Shown: piece by piece, positions 1 to 5,196 of the stretch
How positions within the stretch are numbered: position 1 is the first letter of the stretch
Layout of the letters: each line of letters opens with the position of its first letter
Source: Candidatus Iainarchaeum sp.
GTDB lineage: Archaea > Iainarchaeota > Iainarchaeia > Iainarchaeales > JAXPJC01
Direction of reading: 5' to 3'
Assembly (NCBI GenBank): GCA_018304445.1
Contig: JAGVWD010000055.1
Span: 1 to 5,196 of the forward strand
Length of the DNA stretch: 5,196 nt
Translations under genes and position numbers: made by a program
Notes under the pieces: model-generated
The model's input: the letters and a program-made list of their open reading frames with translations, nothing else
Database searches by the model: none
Told to the model about the DNA's origin: nothing

Positions 1-1
1 T

Positions 2-133
2 GATTTGGTTGAGGATGAGCTGGCATGCGTAACTTCCTCGGGAACAAGCATTGACTTCTGGTGGAATCCGAAGCCGGTAATGAGCAATATTGAGCCAGAG
101 GAAATTGCCGCAGAGAAGGAATGCATAACATAA
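2..133 (+). CDS. C-terminal end of an unrecognised protein (5' partial)
   Basis: Only the last 43 codons and the TAA stop (131-133) are present; the start lies left of the window. This is the one + strand frame open across the stretch: the other two meet stops within the first 30 bases. The peptide is acidic and has an aromatic patch, SIDFWWNPKP (about residues 15-24 of the visible part), two cysteines (9 and 41) and a Glu-rich tail, EPEEIAAEKECIT. No transmembrane segment or known motif is visible, so I assign no function. It ends 43 bases before the acylphosphatase start, on the same strand, so the two could share a transcript. Codon choice (GAG, GAA, TTG, CCG, AAG) resembles the large downstream gene more than the acylphosphatase gene. 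That it is coding is fairly likely; its identity is unknown. Confidence 0.7.
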   Translation, partial: DLVEDELACVTSSGTSIDFWWNPKPVMSNIEPEEIAAEKECIT

Positions 134-160
134 ATATTTGATTCAATATCCAAAATAAAT
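131..160 (+). promoter_or_regulatory. Possible archaeal promoter (AT-rich spacer)
   Basis: The 43-base spacer between the upstream stop and the ATG at 177 is clearly richer in A/T than the genes beside it. TAAATATT (131-138), overlapping the stop codon, resembles an archaeal TATA box. If it is used, transcription would start near 160-164 and give a leader of about 15 bases. A second AT run, AAAATAAATT (152-161), would instead suit a nearly leaderless transcript. Neither is a strong consensus match and no clear purine-rich BRE is seen, so this is only a candidate. Confidence 0.25.
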
Positions 161-176
161 TTGCGAGTGTGGAAAA

Positions 177-731
177 ATGCAACTAATAAGGGCAACTTTA
201 ATTGTTTCTGGCAGAGTAAGAAAGGTTGGCTACAGGTTGATTGTTGAAGAAAAAGCGCTTGGTTTAGGCGTAAAAGGGACAGTAGAGAATATGCCAGATG
301 GAAGAGTCAGAATAGTGTGCGAAGGGGAGAAAGAAAAAATTGATGAATTCATTAATGCAATCAATCTGAAAGAGCGCCTGATAAATGTGCAGAATATTGA
401 TAAAAAAATTGACAAGGCAACTGGAAAATTCAAAGAATTCAGAATAATAAGTGAAAATGACATGAAAGAGCTGAGAGAGAGTACAGATGCCGGTGCAATG
501 TATCTGAGAGTTTTGGTTGAAGATACTAACAACAATTTTAATAGTTTAGACAAGAAGTATGGGAGCATTTCTGAAAAAATGGACAAATTTGCGGAAGTTA
601 TATCTGAAATAATTAAGACATTAAGGGAGGACAGGGCTGAGATAATTGAAACCTTGAAGGAAGACAGGGCGGAAATGAAAGGGATTGCAGGCGCAATGGT
701 TGAAGCAATAAAATCATTTAAAGCTGGCTAA
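177..731 (+). CDS. Acylphosphatase-fold protein with C-terminal hendecad coiled coil
   Basis: The protein has 184 residues. Residues about 3-91 match the acylphosphatase family, small cytosolic enzymes that hydrolyse the carboxyl-phosphate bond of acyl phosphates. The signature GRVRKVGYR (12-20) aligns with the usual G-x-V-Q-G-V-x-F-R and keeps the phosphate-binding Arg (R20). TVENMPDGRV (35-44) keeps the catalytic Asn (N38). The Gln-Gly of the phosphate loop is replaced by Arg-Lys (15-16), so activity may be reduced or changed. A typical family member is about 90-100 residues long; here about 90 more follow. After a linker containing LDKKYGSISEKMDKF (124-138) there are 11-residue repeats (137-169), probably a coiled coil for oligomerisation. 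No signal peptide or membrane segment is seen. The ATG at 177 is the only sensible start, because an in-frame TAA lies at 156-158. No strong Shine-Dalgarno is visible, which would fit a short-leader message. The gene is more A/T-rich than its neighbours. The next gene starts 24 bases downstream, so a shared transcript is plausible. The fold is near certain; the enzymatic role is less so. Confidence 0.88.
   Translation: MQLIRATLIVSGRVRKVGYRLIVEEKALGLGVKGTVENMPDGRVRIVCEGEKEKIDEFINAINLKERLINVQNIDKKIDKATGKFKEFRIISENDMKELRESTDAGAMYLRVLVEDTNNNFNSLDKKYGSISEKMDKFAEVISEIIKTLREDRAEIIETLKEDRAEMKGIAGAMVEAIKSFKAG
585..683 (+). repeat. Three 33-base (11-residue) tandem repeats, hendecad coiled coil
   Basis: Inside the acylphosphatase gene, TLREDRAEIIE (residues 148-158, bases 618-650) is followed directly by TLKEDRAEMKG (159-169, bases 651-683), with 7 of 11 residues identical. 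The preceding 11 residues, KFAEVISEIIK (137-147, bases 585-617), are a more diverged copy that shares a hydrophobic residue at position 2, Glu at 4 and 8, and Ile at 9. An 11-residue period is the hendecad spacing of nearly straight or right-handed coiled coils, rather than the heptad. The last two copies look like a recent duplication; the first is inferred. Confidence 0.65.
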
Positions 732-741
732 GGGGCTTTTC

Positions 742-750
742 GGAAATGAT
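742..750 (+). promoter_or_regulatory. Shine-Dalgarno site of the giant gene
   Basis: GGAAATGAT matches seven of nine bases of GGAGGTGAT, the complement of the archaeal 16S rRNA 3' tail, and lies five bases before the ATG at 756. It sets that ATG as the start: a TGA at 747-749 is in frame with it and rules out any earlier one, and the ATG at 746, which lies inside this site, is in another frame that stops after 22 codons. Confidence 0.6.
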
Positions 751-755
751 TAAAA

Positions 756-3700
756 ATGGGAATAAAGGACATTTACTTCAAGCTGGAAGATGCCTATTAC
801 AGAGTGCTGGATAAGATAAATGCAGCAATCCCTGTTTATAAAATAATCGACCCCATAGACAAGGTTGTGCCGAGTTTTGCGCTTCTTATTTTAATTGTTG
901 CAGCGCTTATTGGGTTTTTTGTTGTGCTTCCCCTGATTAATATTGCCCCGGAAGCGCAGTACACGGACCTTGAGCTTGAAATAACAACAGGGCAGAATGT
1001 CCCATTGGGCGGGGTTGAAGTTACAATAGTGCAGGACGGGAACATACAGAAAAGGCAGAGCAATCCGCTCGGGAAAATAACTATTGCGGTAATTTCCGGC
1101 AGGGAAGTGAAGCTTTCAGCGGAGAAATCCGGCTACGAGAAATACAGCAAAACAATTACCCCTTCAGGAGCTAAATTCCAGCAGGCAATAAAGCTCATTG
1201 CGGCAGCAATAAAAGGGAGGGAGAAGACCATAAACTTTGTTGGCACTGACAATAAAAAACTTGGCGGGGTGAAAATTACCGTGGAATTCTCGTGCAGCAC
1301 ACCAGGGGTGGAGCCGGAGCCGAAAACAATTGAAACGACTTCCGGGGAAATAAAAATTACCCCGCCGGAGAACTGCGGCGCGCTGAGCATTTCAAGGATT
1401 TCAGCGCCGAACTACAGGCAGAACGAGGAGGATTCCTTAAGGATTGATGAAACCTCCGAAATAATAAAGCTTGAGGCGATTCCACAGCCAACAGGCGAAT
1501 TGAGGATGAAGGTTGTTTCCGATGCCGCTGAACTGCTTAGCAATGTGAGGGTTGTGCTTTATTCGCCGGATGGAATTGAGCAGACGCGCACTTATTCCGA
1601 TTACGGCTATGCGACGCTGAAGGCAAGCCCCGGAGCCTATTATGTTGTTGCTACGGATGAGGCAAACAGGTATGCGAGCGCGAGGAAGAACGTAACCATT
1701 ACGGCTGAAAAGAAGGATGATGAAATCGTACTGCAAAGGGACATAAAGGGGAGGTTCAGCATTGAGGTCTTGGACAAATCAACAAATGCAATGGTGAAAA
1801 ACGCCAAGGTGCTGCTGAAAACAAAAGAGGACATGCGGATAATTGCCGAGGGGGACACGCGCGATGGGAACAAAGTTGAGTTTTCTGTTTATGATGATGT
1901 TGATTACCTGCTTACGGTCACGCATGAGGAATACAAGTACGAGACAAAGGACATTAAAATTTCCGACACAAACATAACCATAAAGCTGGAGAAATGCACG
2001 CCGGAGAATTGCGGAATTTTGATTGTAAGCGCCTATGATGAGGATAATCTTGCGGTTGTTAATGCGGAAATTTCGCTTTATGATGCTGACACAAACTTTT
2101 TGGCGTTTGACACAAAGCAGATAACTGATGTTAATGGGAATGCGAAATTCCTCAATGTTCCGGAGGGAAAATACTTTGCAAAGGCGCTGAAGTATCCTGC
2201 TTCCGGGGCTTCGGAAGCGAGGGAAATCAATATAAGGGAAATAACCTATTTCGAAATTTTCATGCTCATAGGGCAGGCTGATGTGGAAATAACTGCAAAG
2301 GACCAGGATGGAAGCGCAGTGCCTTTTGCTGAAGCCGAATTCAGGACTGAATCAGGGGAGCAGCTTGGGAAAATAAGCCTGGACAAGGGCGGGATTGGAA
2401 AATACAAATTCAAGGCAGACAAGAGGATTTATGCAATCGTGAGGAGCGGCGGATTTTCCACATATACAACAGGCGCGGTGCAGCTGATGCCGAATGAAAC
2501 CGCAAAGTTGAATGCCGTGATGATGCCTGAGCTTATTTCTGGGGAGGCAAGGGCCATATACAAGGGCCTTTATAACACAAGCGACCAGAACGTGTTTGAT
2601 TTGGTTGAGAGGGATAAAACATATGTCGTGAAAATGCTGCTTGCAATCCCCAAGGAAAAGAATTACAAGAGCGCGGGCATGCATTTAAGAACCGGCATTG
2701 ATGAACTGATGGAGAAGGATGACATATTCATAAAATCAGTGAATGCGCCAAACACAAGCATAACAAAGGGCACAACTTATACTGCGCCAACAGGATATGA
2801 TGCTGATGCAAAGAACATTACGCAGGGATATGCAAAGTGGCTTAACATCCTCTGGAATGCGCCTGAAGCGGGGTATTATGAAATAAGCGCAGAAATCCGC
2901 ATAAGGGAAAGCGCGGAGAATGCGGAGCCGCTTGCCCTCTTCTACCGCGTATTCGGGATAAACCAGGACAATTCGTATGCAAGGGATCCTGCTGATAGCG
3001 AGCTTGGAAGCGCTGAAAGCACTTCTGCGAAGCAAGCATTATATGCGCTCGCATATGAGAAAACCTATTACACAGAGCCGCCCCCTGAGCTGTGCAGCGT
3101 GGATTTCTGCTTCTATGACAGCATAATGGACCTGAAGGAGATGCTGCTGCAGCACGAGGAGCCGTTTGAGCTGGTTGTATTTAATGATTACAATTTCTTC
3201 TTCACATTGCAGAACAACTCAGATGCCGTTCATAATGTTGCAGAACTGCGCGTGAAAAGCACAATAAATGGATTAGATGTTTCCGAGGACCTGGAATTCA
3301 GCAGGTATGAATTCACAAACGCTTCCGGAACAAAAATTTCCGGGGAAGCGAACAAGGCAAATGAATTGCCGGCAATAGATCTGGGGAATTTCACCAAAAA
3401 TACCGCAATCTCCGGGACAATTTTCCTGCAGCCGAAGATTCCCGATGATGCGGCAATACTGCTTGAAGCAATTTCTGATTATGAGAAAGTCTGGGTGAAG
3501 GAGGTTGAGCTGGACACAAGGGCGACAGCAAAGGCAAACCTTGACATCAATGTTTCCCCTGAAAACCTTGCTCCGCTGATTGAAAATCCGCTCACTGTTG
3601 TTGTGAGGGATTCCTCAACCAGAAGCAGGATAAAGGACGCGCTTGTGAAGGTAACAATAAACAATGACGGTTCCCTGCAGGCACTTGCGCCGCAATACAC

Positions 3701-5196
3701 GGATATTGAGGGAACTGCATATTTCACGCTGAGCGCGCTTCCCGCGAATGCGCAGATAATAATTGATGTGGAGAAATACGGCTATAACCCCGCGCAGGCA
3801 ACAAAGACAATTGAAAGCGAAATAATTGAAATTTCCCCTTCTTCCCTTTCCTATAATTTGGATGTGCGCGTGGAACAGCAGCAGGAAGAGGAATTGACAA
3901 TAACAAGCCTTGTTGAGCCCGAACTCACAATAAGCAATCTGGAGCTTTCGCTTGAGGATGTTGATGGATTGCTTGACATTGAGGCAATGCAGAACTGGCT
4001 TGACCAGTATGTTGGGGCAACCGTCCTTGCGAAGGATGTTGAGGAAACAATAAAAGTGAATGCTGTTCTCTCGGAAGCAGGAAAAGCAATTGAGGAAGGC
4101 TCAACTATTAAGGGAAGCCTGAACCTTGAGGTGGAGAGCGCTGATTTCGGAATAATATGGCCATTTGCAATAGATGTGAGCATTGCTGTCGGATTGGGCC
4201 CTGAAATTGAATTGGAGCAGTGCATGGACATTAGTAAAAGCGACTGGGAAGCCGCGCTTATTGAGGGAACTGCAATTACTGACATTACACTGCGCAATTA
4301 CTGCGTAATTGATGGTGAGCCTGTTGTTTTGAGGGACTTGCAAGCTGAAATCGTCTGGAATGGGGACAGGAGCGGGGAATTCCAGATTGCTGTTGAGGGA
4401 GGGGCGCTTGAAGTTTTAACTCCGCTGAGAACAGCAATGCTGATGGAGGAAGTGCCTGCTGACGGGATTGTGGATATGGAGCTCGCCTTTGCACCTCTCC
4501 CCGATATGCAGGGGGAAATTGCCGAAGCCGACATTATAATTACTGCGCGCATTCTCACAGGAACAGGGGAGGAGCAGATAATACAGACCTATCCTGATGA
4601 GGAAATCCGCGCAAAAATCTTCATAACAAACCTGAAGGACTGCATTTCCGCTGCTGAGGGCGTTGGAGTAATAGAAATGGGCGCTGAGTCTTCCACCACA
4701 TTTGAAATTTCGCGCAAGTCCGGGGACGAGGGCTGCGGGGCAATAGATATGCAGTTCAGGCTGTGCAGCGATTCCGATTCGGGGGGCTGCGATGAGATTG
4801 AGGTTGACCCGCGGACATTTGATTTGGATGAGGACGGGGACTCAAAGACAATTACTGTGCAGAGCGATGACATTGCGGGAATGCACGGAATCAGAGTGGA
4901 GGCAAAACCCTCAGGAAGCGACTGGACCGAACTGGGGTGGATAAGGGTGCAGGTAAATGAGCCAGGAGATGCGCAATTTTTGCTTGATACATATCAAGTA
5001 ATTCTGCTTGAGAAGGATGCGCCTGAATATATTGAAGTTACAAACAAGGATTATATTACAAAAATCAATGTGCGCGCAAAGGCCAAGAACTGGGACGGCT
5101 ATGCTGATGAGGATTATTCCTGGGGCGCACACTTTGGGAAGGCACTTTCCTATGGGTTGATTGCGGGGGCTGCAGCAATGGTGTGGGTTGTTGCGG
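756..5196 (+). CDS. Giant single-anchor surface protein with serial beta-sandwich modules (3' partial)
   Basis: The frame is open for 1480 codons from the ATG at 756 to the window edge with no stop, so the full protein is longer. The start follows a good Shine-Dalgarno and an in-frame stop at 747-749. The N-terminus (1-40) is short and cytoplasmic. A transmembrane helix (about 41-63) is preceded by Lys and followed by an acidic stretch, which predicts N-in, C-out. Outside come beta-sandwich modules of carboxypeptidase-regulatory/PEGA-like character at about 72-147, 158-243, 247-327, 330-412, 420-505 and 507-590. Next is an unassigned beta-rich region (595-776) with the motif AKWLNILWNAPEAGYYEI, then a CARDB/NEW3-like stretch (805-915) and another regulatory/Ig-like module (930-1019). 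Residues 1020-1440 are beta-rich with two copies of an I-E-[IV]-x-P element, and a new hydrophobic segment begins at 1464. All twelve cysteines lie outside. There is no catalytic motif, so a structural or adhesive envelope role is the best inference. The module family is well supported in places (for example TDVNGNAKFLNVPEGKYFA, 457-475) and weaker elsewhere. Confidence 0.9.
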   Translation, partial: MGIKDIYFKLEDAYYRVLDKINAAIPVYKIIDPIDKVVPSFALLILIVAALIGFFVVLPLINIAPEAQYTDLELEITTGQNVPLGGVEVTIVQDGNIQKRQSNPLGKITIAVISGREVKLSAEKSGYEKYSKTITPSGAKFQQAIKLIAAAIKGREKTINFVGTDNKKLGGVKITVEFSCSTPGVEPEPKTIETTSGEIKITPPENCGALSISRISAPNYRQNEEDSLRIDETSEIIKLEAIPQPTGELRMKVVSDAAELLSNVRVVLYSPDGIEQTRTYSDYGYATLKASPGAYYVVATDEANRYASARKNVTITAEKKDDEIVLQRDIKGRFSIEVLDKSTNAMVKNAKVLLKTKEDMRIIAEGDTRDGNKVEFSVYDDVDYLLTVTHEEYKYETKDIKISDTNITIKLEKCTPENCGILIVSAYDEDNLAVVNAEISLYDADTNFLAFDTKQITDVNGNAKFLNVPEGKYFAKALKYPASGASEAREINIREITYFEIFMLIGQADVEITAKDQDGSAVPFAEAEFRTESGEQLGKISLDKGGIGKYKFKADKRIYAIVRSGGFSTYTTGAVQLMPNETAKLNAVMMPELISGEARAIYKGLYNTSDQNVFDLVERDKTYVVKMLLAIPKEKNYKSAGMHLRTGIDELMEKDDIFIKSVNAPNTSITKGTTYTAPTGYDADAKNITQGYAKWLNILWNAPEAGYYEISAEIRIRESAENAEPLALFYRVFGINQDNSYARDPADSELGSAESTSAKQALYALAYEKTYYTEPPPELCSVDFCFYDSIMDLKEMLLQHEEPFELVVFNDYNFFFTLQNNSDAVHNVAELRVKSTINGLDVSEDLEFSRYEFTNASGTKISGEANKANELPAIDLGNFTKNTAISGTIFLQPKIPDDAAILLEAISDYEKVWVKEVELDTRATAKANLDINVSPENLAPLIENPLTVVVRDSSTRSRIKDALVKVTINNDGSLQALAPQYTDIEGTAYFTLSALPANAQIIIDVEKYGYNPAQATKTIESEIIEISPSSLSYNLDVRVEQQQEEELTITSLVEPELTISNLELSLEDVDGLLDIEAMQNWLDQYVGATVLAKDVEETIKVNAVLSEAGKAIEEGSTIKGSLNLEVESADFGIIWPFAIDVSIAVGLGPEIELEQCMDISKSDWEAALIEGTAITDITLRNYCVIDGEPVVLRDLQAEIVWNGDRSGEFQIAVEGGALEVLTPLRTAMLMEEVPADGIVDMELAFAPLPDMQGEIAEADIIITARILTGTGEEQIIQTYPDEEIRAKIFITNLKDCISAAEGVGVIEMGAESSTTFEISRKSGDEGCGAIDMQFRLCSDSDSGGCDEIEVDPRTFDLDEDGDSKTITVQSDDIAGMHGIRVEAKPSGSDWTELGWIRVQVNEPGDAQFLLDTYQVILLEKDAPEYIEVTNKDYITKINVRAKAKNWDGYADEDYSWGAHFGKALSYGLIAGAAAMVWVVA
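876..944 (+). other. Transmembrane anchor of the giant protein
   Basis: Residues about 41-63 of the giant protein, starting FALLILIVAALIGFF, are hydrophobic with no charged residue. Lys residues before it (29, 36) and Glu/Asp after it (66, 71, 73, 75) fit the positive-inside rule with the long C-terminal part outside. No cleavage site stands out, so it is probably an uncleaved signal anchor. The preceding segment, IPVYKIIDPIDKVVPS (25-40), is Pro-containing and leads directly into the membrane. Confidence 0.85.
969..2525 (+). repeat. Run of six beta-sandwich modules (protein-level repeats)
   Basis: Residues about 72-590 of the giant protein fall into six units of about 75-90 residues. Each starts with a beta strand of the form L-x-[IV]-x-[VI], continues with 'gv/na-V-x-[LI]' (GGVEVTI 85-91, GGVKITV 170-176, SNVRVVLY, KNAKVLLK, VNAEISLY 5th unit), then a turn with Gly (LGKITI 105-110, SGEIKI 196-201, YGYATLKASPGAYYV from 283, NGNAKFLNVPEGKYFA from 460) and ends in a strand with Tyr/Lys (SGYEKYSKTI 125-134). 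This is the pattern of carboxypeptidase-regulatory, PEGA and Cna-B-like folds. The sixth unit (507-590) is the weakest. The units are diverged at DNA level, so these are old duplications. Unit borders are approximate. Confidence 0.65.
3543..3812 (+). other. Seventh regulatory/Ig-like module in the giant protein
   Basis: Residues about 930-1019 repeat the module pattern after a gap of more than 300 residues. They contain PLTVVVRDSSTRSRIKDALV (945-964), then TDIEGTAYFTL (982-992), equivalent to TDVNGNAKFL of the fifth module (457-466), and a closing VEKYGYNPAQATKTI strand, like SGYEKYSKTI of the first. The fold assignment follows from this match. An invasin-like (Big_1) Ig domain is an alternative. 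Confidence 0.6.
4641..4790 (+). other. Four-cysteine cluster in the giant protein
   Basis: Residues 1296, 1327, 1337 and 1345 are all Cys, giving four within 50 residues. They lie in a beta-rich stretch just before the second I-E-[IV]-x-P element. The last two flank a small Ser/Asp/Gly loop (CSDSDSGGC). On the outer face of the cell these would be expected to form two disulfides that brace a compact domain. The module family is not recognised. Confidence 0.55.
5145..5196 (+). other. Start of a second hydrophobic segment in the giant protein (cut by window edge)
   Basis: Residues 1464-1480, LSYGLIAGAAAMVWVVA, are uncharged and rich in Gly/Ala, and follow a charged stretch with Trp and Tyr (WDGYADEDYSWG, from 1446). 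The segment runs off the window. It could be a second transmembrane helix or a buried helix of a globular domain; the visible 17 residues cannot decide. Confidence 0.4.

Noticed and set aside
230..586. Open frame of 118 codons on the - strand opposite the acylphosphatase gene
   Set aside because: The + strand frame has clear acylphosphatase motifs. The - strand product is a Ser/Leu/Phe-rich mirror of Glu/Lys-rich coding and has no motif.
732..755. Possible terminator or separate promoter between the acylphosphatase and giant genes
   Set aside because: The 24-base spacer has only a four-base T run, no inverted repeat and no TATA-like element at a workable distance. It is better read as an intra-operon spacer.
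746..814. ATG at 746 opening a 22-codon frame
   Set aside because: It sits inside the Shine-Dalgarno of the giant gene and stops after 22 codons. The peptide has no recognisable feature, and the frame at 756 is far better supported.
1689..3557. Ten N-x-S/T sequons in the giant protein (N312, 406, 580, 607, 666, 687, 820, 855, 878, 932) and none from 933 to 1480
   Set aside because: About this many are expected by chance in a protein of this size and composition, so they are not evidence of glycosylation by themselves. The gap at the end is mildly curious but not significant.
3851..4297. Open frame of 148 codons on the - strand
   Set aside because: It lies wholly inside the giant + strand gene, is Ser/Ile-rich with no recognisable domain, and is explained by the codon pattern of the + strand. 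The other long - strand frames within 756-5196 are rejected for the same reason.
1..5196. tRNA, rRNA, CRISPR, insertion sequence or attachment site
   Set aside because: No cloverleaf, regularly spaced direct repeats, terminal inverted repeats or transposase motifs were seen on either strand by eye, and nearly all the sequence is accounted for by coding frames.

Overview
The window reads as archaeal DNA, most likely from a DPANN-type lineage (inference, moderate confidence). The signs are heavy AGG and ATA codon use, tight same-strand gene packing, a ribosome-binding site that fits the archaeal 16S tail (GGAAATGAT, 742-750), an acylphosphatase with an added coiled-coil tail, and a giant membrane-anchored protein built from serial beta-sandwich modules. 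No marker gene is present to settle the lineage.

Layout, all on the + strand: (1) 2-133, the last 43 codons of an unrecognised gene. (2) 134-176, a short AT-rich spacer that may hold a promoter. (3) 177-731, an acylphosphatase-fold protein of 184 residues. Its catalytic Arg and Asn are kept, its phosphate-binding loop is altered, and its C-terminal half ends in a hendecad coiled coil. (4) A 24-base spacer with a good Shine-Dalgarno site. (5) 756 to the right edge, one uninterrupted reading frame of 1480 codons that does not end in the window. It fills 85% of the sequence and is the main content.

The giant protein has a short cytoplasmic N-terminus, one clear transmembrane anchor (residues about 41-63) and then about 1400 residues predicted to lie outside the cell. 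These include at least seven carboxypeptidase-regulatory/PEGA-like or Ig-like beta modules, two further beta-rich stretches, and twelve cysteines that all fall on the outer side and mostly pair by spacing. A second hydrophobic, Gly/Ala-rich segment begins just before the window ends. The likely role is structural (cell-surface stalk, adhesin or envelope scaffold), but no function can be read directly. The small spacing suggests that the acylphosphatase and the giant gene may be co-transcribed; nothing shows that they work together. There is no sign of an RNA gene, mobile element, CRISPR array or clear terminator, and no gene-free stretch longer than 43 bases.
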